From Nothopassalora personata (lineage: Eukaryota > Ascomycota > Dothideomycetes > Mycosphaerellales > Mycosphaerellaceae), in the NCBI GenBank assembly GCA_033816765.1, contig CM066289.1, forward strand, positions 2,356,001 through 2,420,000: DNA of 64,000 nt, written 5' to 3'. Below, piece by piece: positions 32,892 through 44,302 of this stretch. The notes below the pieces were generated by a model, which was not told the DNA's origin, made no database searches, and worked only from the letters and a program-made list of their open reading frames with translations. Within the stretch, counting starts at the first letter, position 1; each line of letters starts with the position of its first letter. A program made the position numbers and the translations under genes.

Positions 32892-34054
32892 TTGGATTGA
32901 TATTGATGAGATGGACAGCCTCTCGATGGAGATGAGCCATGACAGACATGGCAACGGCAACTGCCTCCCTCCCTCTTGCCCTCTTGAAGCCAATGTCTTG
33001 TGCATCATTGTTGTTGTGCCCGCCTTCTCGTCTTGCAGCGAAACGGACTGATGAGCACAACTGACCAGGCGGGACGTGTGAGAGTTCCAGTGCCGCCGGC
33101 AGACAAACTTCGAGCTTTGACTAGCATCGCCATCAGCAGGCCTGCCAACCTGCTTGCCTGCCCTGTCGGTGGCGGTGCCAATCAGACACGAACCCCTCCG
33201 ACTTGTTCCTGTGAGCCTTTGTCGCACGCATAATAATAATCGCGCGTGCGCTCGAGCCTTTGCGAGCGTTTTAGTACGAGTAAGACACGCATCCTCGCCC
33301 AGAGGTTGGTCGCGTACCGACGACGGTCGTGGAGTCTATTATTAAAGACCTAATGCACTACTACTACTCTATAGGGCTCGGCGTCTCTCGGCGATATATC
33401 AGGTGTGCGAATAACGGTCCTCGCACGCATTTTGCGAGCCAAGGACGTTGCTCGCGATTATCGCGCATTCTCGCATCGCTCCACCCTGGCCAGCTTCTTC
33501 CCCCTTACAGCTACAACGGGCAGATCTCTCGCTGTGGCTGCAGATGATCTCGACATTACCGCCGTCATACTGTACTGTATGCCAAGCTCCTTGCGTGACC
33601 CTAATGCAAGAACCCAATCCACATCGCCTCGCGCAGCACAACATCCGGACCGTCCAGTGACGAGCGGGGCGGGGCGGGGCAGTCGTGAATACTTCTCCTT
33701 ATTACCAGCGTCGCCGCAAGCAACAAAGCTGCGACGGCATGCAAGCCACCGACGATTCGAGTGCAGGCTCGGCTCTTGGTCAAAACCCAGGGCGCAATTA
33801 AGACTACGCTACTGCCGTTGACGCCTCTCCCGCGCGATCCACTTTCGATCTCGACGACCACTGACAATTTCGCTTCGACCACCAAACCTGACGACGTCTG
33901 TTTGGTGCGATATAGGCCTCACGTATGAGTCGTAGTTGACGGTTCGACGTCCTTACATTCGACAGCGACCGCCTGAAGTCGGCCAAGGCTGGGCAGGACA
34001 GCACTAAAATTTACTTCACCGTGTAGTTCACGTGGAGCTCTCTACTTATGTCCG

Positions 34055-34082
34055 CATCATCATCATCATCATCATCATCATC
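34055..34082. repeat. CAT/ATC trinucleotide microsatellite
   Basis: Nine perfect CAT units plus a final C in intergenic DNA, read directly from the sequence. Confidence 0.9.
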
Positions 34083-34876
34083 GACAGGAGAACGTGGTGA
34101 GCTCCTCTGACATGCATGAGGCGAGCATCACAGGACCATGTAAGCGTGTCGTTCCGTTAGCGTGATACCTGTACGGCTGCCAGCGTCTGGTGTCACCTCA
34201 CACGCGGTAATGGATGGAAACCACAACGCGTGCTGACGAGGCCAGCTCTAGATCATTGATCTCGTATAGGGCGCGACTCAGACGGCGAAACGAGCTCGAC
34301 GTCGTGCCGGCCACATATATGCTAACGGCTGGTTCCACAGTTCTAGTGCGTGACCATCCAAACCATCTCCAGCGAAATTGCACAAGATGAGAGACTGCCC
34401 GTTCGCACTCTAGGATCGACTTGGTGGGAAGCATCGGATCATGCGCTTGATCGCTGGGCCGAGCATCAACATGCATGGGATCGGCTGCCGAGAAGAGGAG
34501 GAGCAGTCTGGGCTCTTTCACGAAGCCTGCTTCCCTGAACGACCTTCCTGGATTAGCATGCCTTCTGTATGCACCTCCCCAGCCACGACACCTTCGAGCA
34601 AGCTCTTGCTACATCAGAAGCAAACATTCCTTGCTTTGTGTCGGAACCGAAAGTCGCGAATGGACAGGGTATGATCAGTTACCGTACATATTTTACATTT
34701 CGTCCGTCGTTGCGAACCATGCAGATGCGTCTACAACATGCTTCCTGCTTCATGCGAGCCATAACGCCTGCCGCTATGCTTGTGTCACACAATAATCCTC
34801 CGAACCCCGCGAACGCTACCCGCATCAAGACCCATAGTTCGTCTTCTCGAACTCTCCTCCATGATCTCGACGCTTC

Positions 34877-37800
34877 TTACAAGTCGGCAACACTCTGCTT
34901 GTCGATGCAGCTCTGCTGCTCAGATCCACGGTACACACGAAAGTAGTCATCGGTGAAGTCCGAGCTGCCCATTGCCTTCAAGAAACCCTCGTCGTGAGTG
35001 ATGACGATGAGCTGAAAGTTGTGCTGCTTTCGGCGTACGTTGATGATCTCACCCAGACTACGAGCCAGCGCCTCGATGTTGTCCTGGTCGAGGTTAGTGG
35101 TAGGCTCGTCCAGTGCGATCATGCCGCAGTTGACGCCGAAGCAGTCCGCAAGCGCCAGGCGGATGATGATGGACGCCAGGACCTTCTGGCCCGCAGAGCA
35201 GCGACCTCGCATGTCCATCTCGACGTCTTGCTTGACCATGCAGACGCGGTAGTTGTAGCTCTTGTTCGCCTTGACTGTCTCGCTCTCGCTGCGGATGAGG
35301 ATCGTGTCAACGTCCGTGCCTTGGTACGTCTTGCGCCACAGGTCGCCAATGATTGCATTGATGGCTTCCATCTTGAGAGAGTGGTATTTCATGATGGCCT
35401 TGTCCAGCGCTCCAGCATACCGACCCAGGTCTTCGATGGCCGCCTTAGTAGTCTCCACCTTGATATGAGCTTTGCGAAATTCTCTGCCAGCGTTGGCGTA
35501 CGTTGTCTTCCAGTCTTGTTCCATTTGCTCAAGTTGATCGCTGATCGATGTTAGCTGACCTGCGACACTAGCCTGCTTCGACGCGGCCTCTTCGCGTCGA
35601 CGCTGCCACTTGAGGGCTTCCGCTTCGTAATATTTCTTGTCCGCTTCTGCGTTGGTCGCCTCCAGCTCCACGATCTCCTTGCGGAGCTCGTTGAGCGCGT
35701 TCTCGTCTCTGCGGAAGCGCTGGTTGTTGATGATGCTGGTCTTGGTGCCTTCGTGGTCACGAGTCTGCGCTTCTAGATCCTTGATATGGCGAACCAACTG
35801 GCCTTGCTCCTCTTCGATGCGGGCCACTTCCTCCTTAGCAACCTCGACCTCGCCTCTACCGCGTCGGAGCTGCTCCTCGCCGCCTCGATCGTGGTATCTC
35901 TGGATTTCACTATCGGCCGACTTCAGCTCACTGACACTCTTGGCAAGCTTGTTGGCTTTATCTTGCAGACTTCGGTCCTGGTCGTCACGGCGGCGAGTGA
36001 TCTCGTCGTACTTGGCCTTCTCCGTGGTGAACTCGGTAGCGAGGTCCTGAAGCTCGGCATCGAGCGTGGCAATGTTCTTGCGCTGTTCCGCGATGAGAGC
36101 CTTGTATTCGTCCTCCTGGGCCTGCAAAGACTTCTTCTGTTGGAGCTGATATTCAGCTTCCCTGAGTTTGCCCTTGGCATCGCTGATCTGAAGCTCCAGG
36201 CTCGAGATGCGGGTCCTAGTCCGATCACGACTGTTCCTGGCTTCACCGTGGCGTGCTTTCACTGCTTTGGACTCGTCGTGCGCTTTCTTGATGTCGATCT
36301 GGATAGCCTCCAGGCCACGCGACAATCCAGCTTCTTTCTGCTTGGCAGTGAGCTCGTTGATCTGGCTTTCGAAGCTCGAGATGTCCGACACGTATTTGAC
36401 CATGGTCTGAACAGTTCGAGAAAGGGCGTCCGTATCAGCCTTCGCACTCTTCGTCAGCTCCACAATCGTGTCTTGCTGTTCAAGACGTGACGTGAGCTGA
36501 TCGCGTTCTGTCTCGAGCTTGGATATCTCCGAGCGAAGCTCTGGAATGGTCGTGAGTTTGACCTTCTCCCAGGTCTCGTAGGATGCGCCTGCAGCTTTAG
36601 CCGTTTGAAGGATGTCTTCTGTATCACTCAGACTGGCATCTGCATCCTCCTTCGGCCTGTGCTTCTCGAGAACTTTCTCCACTTCAGCTTTCATACGTTG
36701 ATGATCTGCTTTCTTGTCTCTGCCGCCGAATTCGCGCATACAAGTCCTGCAGACGTTGTGGCTCTCCGCGAGGTTGATGCAAGACTTCAGATAAGCAGAC
36801 AGTGTCTCGAACCCATCTTTGCTGGCTTTGAGGGCATCGCGCTCCTCTTCCAGGGCGTTCAGCTCGTCGTGATATTGCTCCGGACGACAGTTCAAGGCTT
36901 TCTCGATCTTTTGCTCGGCGGTTTTCTGTTCGCGCTCAGCAACCTTCAGAGCTTCGCTCCGCTCCTTGAGCTTCGAGGCAGCAAACTGTCGCTCTTGTTC
37001 GGTGCCATTCCTCTGACGCTCGGCTTCAGCAAGCTCGGCAGCACTACTGTTGAGTGTTCGCTGATAGTCTAGGTCCAGTGTCGCTGCCTTCCAACCATCG
37101 CCCAGCACGGCTGCGATTCTGCCACTGTAAGATTTCTGCATTGTTTCCAAGCTGCGTTGCCGATCGTTGAGCTCTTTGTGCACATAATCGAGCTGCGCCG
37201 AGTCCCCTGCGCGACGTGCAGCTTCAGCATACTCTGCATCCAGCTTCTCTTTGCGCTCCTCGAGTCTGCGAAGCTCTGTGTCGGTGGTCTCAATGATGGC
37301 GTTCCAATCCGAATTATCCATTTCGGACTTTGAATTACTCAGCTGGTCCTGTAGACTTCTGAGCTGCGACTCCAACGTGGCTTTCCCACCCTCGTCAAGA
37401 GACAACTTGTTCTGCTCAGCCTGAACAGCTCTGACTTTGCCATCATAAGCGCCGATAGTCGACTTAGCAGTAGTCTTGCTTTGCATCTTCGCAGACTTTG
37501 TCTCGCTGATGCCACTGAGTACGTTGCGCTGCTGCTGAAGCTCTTCTTGAGCTTCGGAGCGAACGCGCTCGAACTCTGCCTGTTGGTCACGAGCCTTCTT
37601 GATGATCTGATCCATGAAAGCCTTGACTTGGGCATCGTCGAGCTCGTAGTCATAGCCGCGAATGTCGTGACTTCTGGCGGTCTCTTGCACTAGGCGCTTT
37701 CGATTCTCGACATGGCGGTCAAAGCTGTCTTTTTGCGCCTCGTAAGATCCGACGTCGCGTTCTTTGGAGCTTGCGTGAATGCGTGCGTCTTTGAGCTCTG

Positions 37801-38794
37801 TCGCCAGTGTTTGATATTGACCTTTTTCGCGTGCGAGTTCAGACTTGTACATCTCGATGCGTTCCTCATGCTCGTCCAGCATGTTTTGCAGCTCAGCATC
37901 AGTACCGCCCAATACCTCCATGGTCTTGCGTAAGCTTTCCACACTCTCCTCTTTGGTGTCGCGTGCGATGCGCTTACCATTGAGTGCACCCACGGTCTTG
38001 TTAGCTTCTCCAATCTTCACGAATATTTCGTTGGTTTGCTTTTGAGCCTCGGCCATCTGTCTGCCAAAATCGTCCCTCTGCGCCTCAAGCTGCTGCACTC
38101 GCGCTGTGAGGTCCTTTCTCTGCCCCTTGAGAGCTTGCGCTCGAGTGTGATCTTTCTTCGCTGCGTCCTCCAGAATGGTCAGCTGCCCAAGCTCGACTCT
38201 CTGGTTCTTTTGCATGATCTTGATGTTCTCGATTGCCTTGGTATACTTCAGTGCCTCAAAAATCTGATCGAACTTCTCCTTGAGCTCCTTTGGTTGGGCT
38301 AGCGGCCAGAGAGAGTCTTCTTGATGGCAGAAGATGACGTTCTCCAGAATTGCCTTGGAGACACCAAGAGAGCGAGGCATAAGACCGTTCATCTCAGCCA
38401 CCCGTGAGCTCATGACGTTCTTCTCGCCATCCTTGACCATTCTGATACTTCCTTCCAGAGTCTTGACGGTGCGAGTGGCTTTCCTGACAGTCAATTGCAG
38501 ATTTCGAGTGCACACCATGCGAGCACCTCCTGTGGAAGTAAAGGAGACTCTGACTTGAGCAAGGACCTCCTTCTCGCCAGCCATGCTCGGATCGTGGATG
38601 AATGAAGCACCTCTCGCTGCATTCGGTGGCAGCTCTCCGGTAGTGGCATATTTGAGGCACTCGATGATGGTCGTCTTGCCGGAACCGTTTGTGCCGACAA
38701 TGAGAGTGAGTGGCGCATGGAACTGTATGCTCATGGGAGTCCGGTGGTCGAAGGACCGGATTCCTCGAATCTGTAGCTTGTCGATTTTTGACAT
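34877..38794 (-). CDS. RAD50: RAD50, DNA double-strand break repair ATPase
   Basis: One exon of 1305 residues from MSKIDKLQIRGIRSFDHR, the standard length. Walker A is GTNGSGKTT near residue 35; the Q-loop segment is ILENVIFCHQEDSLWPLAQP. Two long coiled coils (about 190-650 and 730-1100) flank the zinc hook CRTC at residues 681-684. The C-terminal half carries the signature RCSAGQKVLASIIIRLALAD and Walker B with D-loop (MIALDEPTTNLD). RAD50 works with MRE11 and NBS1/XRS2 to tether and process DNA ends and to activate Tel1/ATM. The hook has Arg rather than the common Pro after the first Cys. The gene shares an about 790-base divergent promoter with wc-2. Confidence 0.98.
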   Translation of the reverse strand: MSKIDKLQIRGIRSFDHRTPMSIQFHAPLTLIVGTNGSGKTTIIECLKYATTGELPPNAARGASFIHDPSMAGEKEVLAQVRVSFTSTGGARMVCTRNLQLTVRKATRTVKTLEGSIRMVKDGEKNVMSSRVAEMNGLMPRSLGVSKAILENVIFCHQEDSLWPLAQPKELKEKFDQIFEALKYTKAIENIKIMQKNQRVELGQLTILEDAAKKDHTRAQALKGQRKDLTARVQQLEAQRDDFGRQMAEAQKQTNEIFVKIGEANKTVGALNGKRIARDTKEESVESLRKTMEVLGGTDAELQNMLDEHEERIEMYKSELAREKGQYQTLATELKDARIHASSKERDVGSYEAQKDSFDRHVENRKRLVQETARSHDIRGYDYELDDAQVKAFMDQIIKKARDQQAEFERVRSEAQEELQQQRNVLSGISETKSAKMQSKTTAKSTIGAYDGKVRAVQAEQNKLSLDEGGKATLESQLRSLQDQLSNSKSEMDNSDWNAIIETTDTELRRLEERKEKLDAEYAEAARRAGDSAQLDYVHKELNDRQRSLETMQKSYSGRIAAVLGDGWKAATLDLDYQRTLNSSAAELAEAERQRNGTEQERQFAASKLKERSEALKVAEREQKTAEQKIEKALNCRPEQYHDELNALEEERDALKASKDGFETLSAYLKSCINLAESHNVCRTCMREFGGRDKKADHQRMKAEVEKVLEKHRPKEDADASLSDTEDILQTAKAAGASYETWEKVKLTTIPELRSEISKLETERDQLTSRLEQQDTIVELTKSAKADTDALSRTVQTMVKYVSDISSFESQINELTAKQKEAGLSRGLEAIQIDIKKAHDESKAVKARHGEARNSRDRTRTRISSLELQISDAKGKLREAEYQLQQKKSLQAQEDEYKALIAEQRKNIATLDAELQDLATEFTTEKAKYDEITRRRDDQDRSLQDKANKLAKSVSELKSADSEIQRYHDRGGEEQLRRGRGEVEVAKEEVARIEEEQGQLVRHIKDLEAQTRDHEGTKTSIINNQRFRRDENALNELRKEIVELEATNAEADKKYYEAEALKWQRRREEAASKQASVAGQLTSISDQLEQMEQDWKTTYANAGREFRKAHIKVETTKAAIEDLGRYAGALDKAIMKYHSLKMEAINAIIGDLWRKTYQGTDVDTILIRSESETVKANKSYNYRVCMVKQDVEMDMRGRCSAGQKVLASIIIRLALADCFGVNCGMIALDEPTTNLDQDNIEALARSLGEIINVRRKQHNFQLIVITHDEGFLKAMGSSDFTDDYFRVYRGSEQQSCIDKQSVADL

Positions 38795-39584
38795 GATGAC
38801 GGTGTTTGATCAGTGCCTGTGAAGTGCGTAGTGATCAATGGGGTGTGATGAAGGGGATGGTGGTGGTTGAGTGGGTAGGTGGCGGTTGTCGCGGTCTTTT
38901 GCTCCAACCTGTGTCGGTGACCTACCGACGGAAGTGCGCAGACGAAGTCGGGCATTGATCTGCCATGACCGTGAGTGAATGAATGTCAAAGACACTTCAT
39001 GAGGGAGAAGCTGAAGTTGACGCGAGAGCACGAAGCAGGCAGCAAACGCCACTAGCGCGAAAGTGACGCGAAGTCAGCGCTCAATTCTGTGCCCATGAAA
39101 TCTGGTCAATAATTGATGAGTCCCTTGATGGAGTGGCATGGCCGCAACCACCGCGGTTGAGGTGTGTTTCTTCTTCCCCACCGGAACGCGAAACGTCTTC
39201 CTCGCCCATATCAGCCTGTTGTGCTGGTGGTGTGACGAAGACTTCATGTCTCGTCGTGTGCGCTCTCTCGATCGTCTGTCCCACTTGCATTTATCATTAT
39301 TATTACACTGCAGTGACTCCACGACGTGAGACACCGCCAAGCGTACAGGCCTGCTCAGAACTCGCGTGCACTTTGCCGTGACTTAGGCAGAACCTCGCAT
39401 CATCTCACAGGAATCGCTGCGCTGACGGTGTTACGTGCCGACTTCCCTGTCGCCCGTCTCCAGCGTGAGACTGTGAGTGGCTTTGCCCTCTCGCCAGCCG
39501 CATAGAGCGATCGCGATCGCGATCGAGACGACACTACTGCTCAGTCCTTGGGCGGAGCACTGCTGCTGCTGCTGCTGCTGCTGG
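38795..39584. promoter_or_regulatory. Shared divergent promoter of RAD50 and wc-2
   Basis: About 790 bases between the RAD50 start (minus) and the wc-2 start (plus). It contains GATC/CGATCG clusters at 39505-39525 and ends with eight CTG units directly before the wc-2 ATG. Open frames within it are non-coding in composition. Confidence 0.5.
39560..39583 (+). repeat. (CTG)8 repeat in wc-2 leader
   Basis: Eight perfect CTG units that end one base before the ATG at 39585. In the wc-2 frame they would read as Cys, but no ATG precedes them in that frame, so they are most likely 5' untranslated. Confidence 0.85.
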
Positions 39585-41177
39585 ATGTCGCTGTACCCTG
39601 GGCCAGGTGATGTGGGTGTCCCCAATATGGCGGCCACTGCCGCTGAGATGGCCATGCTGGGCCCCGATGCGAGCATGATGAACGGGCTCGATATCGATAT
39701 GAGCCTGCCTATGGATCTGGACCTCGATCTATCCGCACCCGCCGGCCAGTCATACAACCCACTTTCTCCCCAGCAGCAGACCAACGGCGCCTCCAGCGCT
39801 CCCACGCAGGATCACCAGCTGCCGGTGACGAATGGCAATGGGAGCTACCATGCGCAGGAGCAGCAACAGATCGAGACTGGTCCCGGCGCTGGACCATTGC
39901 CCACCGGATATGGCATGAACCCGCTCGGCAGCACCAGCACGTTGACCGAATTCACGAAGCGGCGCAACTGGTCGCAGCGCATCATCGAGGAGCTCAAGGA
40001 CTTCCTCCACATTCTCACTCCTGATGGCCGAATTCTGTACGTCTCGCCTTCGTGTAAAACGATAACAGGCTACGAACCGCATACGCTCATTGGGAAGTTC
40101 ATTGGCGAATATGTGCATCCGGACGATAGCGGCATCTTCATGCGCGAGTTCAACGAGAGCATCGCAAGTGGAAATGCTTTGCGATTCTTCTACCGCTTCA
40201 AGAAAGAAGACGGAACGTACATGATATTCGAATGCGATGGGCATCCGCACATATCGCCGGAGCCACCAGGTTCTACATCCTTTGGACAGACCCCTGCAGG
40301 ACAGTCGCTGCCAGTGTCCGGTCTGTGTAGGGGTTTCTTCATGATGGCGCGACCATACCCTACCAAGAATGCTGCTCTGCTGGACTCATTCCTGGAACAC
40401 AAGATCGAGAACGAACGACTTCTCAAACGCATCGAGGAGCTGAAGCGCGAAGAGCAGGAAGAGAACGCGGAGCAGGATAGACTATATCGGGAACAAACAT
40501 CGCAGGCTGGAGGCACGCCGTCAGAGTCGCTGCTTGCTGCTTCGCGGAACCGAGAAGAGATTACACCGGATACTCCAGCTCAAACTCCGAACTATCAAGG
40601 CATGCCGCCGCCAGCAAAACCCCCGATATCAAATACCGCACTGACGCGGCAGAACCTGGACAATGCATTGTCGTCGCAAAAGCCGGATAGTATCGCTGAC
40701 AAGATGTCACGTTACGAAGCTAACAGCACGCACTTGGAAAGCATCGAGTTACTCACTGGCTTGCGATATCGTGATGGTGAGCGGAGCCACGGGATAAGTA
40801 CCGGAGACACTTCGCCAGCACTGATCAGAGGTGATGCGGGCATAGCAATCCTGCTGGAACGGGATCGCGAAGGCTCAAAGAAGGAGAAGAAGAAGCTCAA
40901 GGTGGCAGACGAGTATGTATGTGCCGACTGTGGAACGTTGGACTCTCCAGAGTGGCGGAAAGGACCGAAAGGACCAAAGACCCTCTGCAATGCATGTGGT
41001 TTGCGGTGGGCGAAGAAGGAGAAGAAGCGGAGTGGGGACGATTTCAAGACCAGCAACAGCCCAGTCAATGGGATACCTGGTCAACAGCCTCTGCCTGGCA
41101 CCATGGGACTGACGTCCTCTGGTCAGCCACCTGGTATGCCATTACACAACAGCAATGACAGCGGGCAATCGATGTAG
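39585..41177 (+). CDS. wc-2: White collar-2-like PAS/GATA zinc-finger transcription factor
   Basis: Single exon; 530 residues from the ATG at 39585 ([14 protein letters not shown]) or 516 from the stronger-context ATG at 39627 ([12 protein letters not shown]). A Met/Asp/Leu-rich N-terminus leads to [20 protein letters not shown], then a PAS domain (about 135-250: [40 protein letters not shown]). A coiled segment follows ([20 protein letters not shown]). The GATA finger starts at residue 446: CADC-x18-CNAC, followed by [13 protein letters not shown]-2 pairs with the blue-light receptor WC-1 to form the White Collar Complex that drives light-induced transcription and the circadian oscillator. 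Length and domain order match the family. Confidence 0.95.
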   Translation: MSLYPGPGDVGVPNMAATAAEMAMLGPDASMMNGLDIDMSLPMDLDLDLSAPAGQSYNPLSPQQQTNGASSAPTQDHQLPVTNGNGSYHAQEQQQIETGPGAGPLPTGYGMNPLGSTSTLTEFTKRRNWSQRIIEELKDFLHILTPDGRILYVSPSCKTITGYEPHTLIGKFIGEYVHPDDSGIFMREFNESIASGNALRFFYRFKKEDGTYMIFECDGHPHISPEPPGSTSFGQTPAGQSLPVSGLCRGFFMMARPYPTKNAALLDSFLEHKIENERLLKRIEELKREEQEENAEQDRLYREQTSQAGGTPSESLLAASRNREEITPDTPAQTPNYQGMPPPAKPPISNTALTRQNLDNALSSQKPDSIADKMSRYEANSTHLESIELLTGLRYRDGERSHGISTGDTSPALIRGDAGIAILLERDREGSKKEKKKLKVADEYVCADCGTLDSPEWRKGPKGPKTLCNACGLRWAKKEKKRSGDDFKTSNSPVNGIPGQQPLPGTMGLTSSGQPPGMPLHNSNDSGQSM

Positions 41178-41698
41178 GACATATACATGCGGCGTTGTGG
41201 ACATACAGGCGCCGGGAAAGTTACAGACCATGCCGTACGCGAGCGAATGGGTACGGGAGGCAATGATTGTGGGTTGTTACTGCGACATGGTAGATTATGG
41301 CACTTCTATGTAACGATGGTCTCTGAGTCACTGCGACCTGCAGCATGTAACAAGGCTTCAACCGCCCGAGCAGACTGCACATGTTCTAGAGGTCTTTCAT
41401 CATCTCGTAGCACTTAGTTCTTGCGTTACCTGTTGACAGTGGCTTTTATATTCCGTGGTATGCACCGCATGTGGTATTATCGTTGTTCTATAGAAAATGG
41501 TTGGCCTGTGCATACTGGCAGCACCACATCGCCTCGAGCTCCACCAAAGCTTCATGGCGTGCCGCGTGCGGAGATTCGCCATAGCAGGAATTAATGGCCC
41601 GAAAGGCAGGCGGCTTTGGCGATCTACATTCACTCGGCATGTCTCGGTAGCCCTCGCTTCTTGTCGACATCTTCGTCAATACAAGACAACCTTCCACG
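41178..41698. other. Intergenic, promoter of D-lactate dehydrogenase
   Basis: About 520 bases between tandem plus-strand genes. No gene, RNA or repeat seen. Confidence 0.4.
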
Positions 41699-43557
41699 AT
41701 GGCGGTACCGAGGCGGCTGGTCCAGCGAGCAGCAGTGCAGTGCAGAGCCTCATCATGCAGAGTTGCTGGTGTTCGATCATACGCCACGAAAGACCAAGAT
41801 CCAAATGGGAGGGACTCGTTCAAGGGGCAGCTCTACCAGAGCACACATGAGCGATTAGAAAGGGAGCGGGAGCAGCAAGCGCGTTTCACACAGCAGCGGG
41901 AAGGGCAGAAAGTGTCCAGAGGCGGCTCGCCCATAATCATACCGTTCGTCCTCGCAGTCGGTGCTATTGGAGGATGGTTCCTCGGGCAGACGAAACCTCC
42001 CGAGAAAGACCCCAACTCGACCCTTCCACTGGCGAGGACGACACCGCCCAAGCACGACACTGCGCTGGCGACATTGCAGGCAGCGTGGAGTGACTTTAAG
42101 GATATCGTTGGCGAGGCGAACATCTCGACATCAGATGCGGACGTCAAGTCGCATGCCGGTAGCGAATGGAGCTCATACACTATCCTAGACAGCGACGTGC
42201 CTTTCGCGGTCGTCAAGCCAGGCAGCACGGAAGAGACGGCAGAAATCATGAAGATCTGTCACAAAAGGAAGATACCAGTCACAGGATACAGTGGAGGAAC
42301 ATCACTTGAGGGACACTTTGCCGCGACCCGGGGTGGCATCTGCATTGACTTCAGCCGGATGGACAAGATTCTCGCTCTGCACAAGGAAGATCTGGATGTT
42401 GTCGTACAGCCTGCAGTGGGTTGGGAACTACTGAATGAGGAGCTCGCCAAGGAAGGTCTGTTCTTCCCGCCTGATCCAGGTCCAGGTGCCATGATTGGTG
42501 GCATGGTTGGTACTGGCTGCTCTGGCACAAATGCTTACCGATATGGCACTATGAAGGACTGGGTTTTGTCTCTGACTGTGGTCATGGCTGATGGCACTAT
42601 CGTCAAGACAAAGCAACGGCCGCGGAAGAGTAGTGCTGGCTATGATCTGACGCGCATGTTCATTGGTTCAGAAGGTACTCTTGGCCTGGTCACCGAAGCT
42701 ACATTGAAGGTTACTCCAAAGCCTCAGACCACGAATGTCGCAGTATGCACTTTCCCGTCGATCAGAACTGCAGCAGACTGTGTTTTCAAGGTTGTCGGCG
42801 CCGGTGTTCCGATCGCGGCCATTGAGGTCCTGGACGATGTGCAAATGCGCTGCATCAACGCAGTTGGCTCCACATCTCGTCAGTGGAAAGAGGTTCCAAC
42901 GCTCTTTTTCAAATTCGCCGGCACACCCACCGCCGTCAAGGAACACATCAACATTGTCAAAGGGCTCGCCAAGAACTCGGGAAGCAAGACCTTCGAGTTC
43001 GCAAAAAACCAAGAAGAGCAAGATGAGCTGTGGTCTGCACGTAAGGAAGCCTTGTGGAGCGTCATGGCCCAGAAGAAGAACGACGGCGACCACGTCTGGA
43101 CCACAGATGTAGCAGTTCCCATCTCCCGGCTGCCCGACATCATCGAGGAGACCAAGACAGACCTCGACAAGAGTGGCCTTACTGGTGCCATCGTAGGCCA
43201 TGTCGGCGATGGCAACTTCCACGCCATAATCTTATACAATGACAAAGAGCACTCGGTCGCCGACGAGGTAGTCCACAAGATGGTCAAACGTGCCATTGAA
43301 ATGGAAGGCACAGCCACCGGTGAACATGGCGTTGGTTTGGTCAAGAGAGACTATCTTCCTCACGAGATCGGGCAGCCAGCAGTAGACCTTATGCGTAAGG
43401 TAAGTCCATCTGACTCGTTCGATGCTTCCATACGAGGAGGCTGACTTACGCCCGTACATCATAGATGAAACAAGCTTTCGACCCACTCTGTCTGCTTAAC
43501 TGCGATAAGATTGTTCGCGCAGTCGTGCCAAAGCCAGGTGAAGTGCAAGAGTGGTAA
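41699..43557 (+). CDS. DLD1: Mitochondrial D-lactate dehydrogenase (cytochrome)
   Basis: Two exons, 41699..43399 and 43465..43557, with a 65-nt intron (GTAAGT donor, CATAG acceptor); product 597 residues. The N-terminus (MAVPRRLVQRAAVQCRASSC, then RSYA) is an Arg-rich mitochondrial presequence; a single hydrophobic span (IIIPFVLAVGAIGGWFLG) anchors it in the inner membrane. The FAD-binding PCMH-type domain includes PVTGYSGGTSLEGH, PGPGAMIGGMVGTGCSG and FIGSEGTLGLVTEATLK; the C-terminal FAD-linked oxidase domain ends with GTATGEHGVGLVKRDYL. Exon 2 adds the conserved tail MKQAFDPLCLLNCDKIVRAV. It oxidises D-lactate to pyruvate and passes electrons to cytochrome c, also clearing D-lactate from the glyoxalase route. 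Confidence 0.96.
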
Positions 43558-44302
43558 AACCATGAATTAGCAATCCTCCGGATTGACTTACTGTACCTCC
43601 TACATGATTCAAGACAGACACCGGTCGTGTGGATGAAGATGTTGCTAGCTTTGTCAACGCAAGCTATGGTCTTTCATACAGCTGTACTGCCACAGCCCTC
43701 GGTTGCTTCTTCCAATCCTTCTACACAGCAGAGTGGACAGCTCGACCTAAGCAGCAGCCGCGATTGCCGTTGCCAGGCGCTGCCTTCGATAATAGCCTTG
43801 CATGCGCGAAGGTCCAACACCATGCAGGTGGTGCCTCACGCCCAACCACCTCCCGCTCCGCACCGGTCAACCACCTTGAAGGTAAGCGCATGACTCGTCA
43901 GAGAATGCAATATTGCCAAGCCGATACGCCGAAAACCAACATTTCCGTCAACGCCTACGCTGGAAGCATCGATGCCATGAAAGTCAACAGTTAGATGAGG
44001 GTGTGTGCACGGGATAGCAAAGTAAGGGAATCGCAATCATAATGTGTTGTCTCAACGACCCGAGTAAAGGCGCAGCGTGGTAGGCGAGCGAGGTGCTGTC
44101 GTGGTTGACTGCTGATAAAGCTCGCTGGGGTATCTCCATGCAACTTCCCAAAACAATTCCATGCTGTATAATGTTCGACCGGGATGAGGCACCCTAATCT
44201 CTCATCGATATGGAACGGTAGCCGCGCACCGCGAGGATGGCCAGATCTGACCAGGTTGGCGATTCTTGGGTACTGTCGGAGTCTTAATCGATGTCCGTTC
44301 AT
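43558..44302. other. Intergenic between convergent genes
   Basis: About 745 bases between the D-lactate dehydrogenase and LaeA-like stops. Open frames at 43627..43994 look non-coding. Nothing else seen. Confidence 0.4.

Larger units (their letters stand above)
32491..34876. other. Intergenic, about 2.4 kb, glucanase upstream region
   Basis: Between the glucanase start and the RAD50 stop, both on the minus strand. Contains a G-rich run at 32866-32891, TAATAATAAT at 33229-33239, and a CAT/ATC microsatellite at 34055-34082. All open frames are short and overlap on both strands; none resembles a protein I know. A long leader or non-coding RNA cannot be excluded. Confidence 0.4.

Noticed and set aside
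34994..36490. Two long plus-strand frames inside RAD50
   Set aside because: Leu/Val/Asp-rich shadows typical of the antisense of coiled-coil coding sequence; RAD50 is complete on the minus strand.
39477..39584. Extended wc-2 N-terminus with a poly-Cys run
   Set aside because: The extension starts at GTG and reads the CTG repeat as Cys; the first ATG is at 39585.
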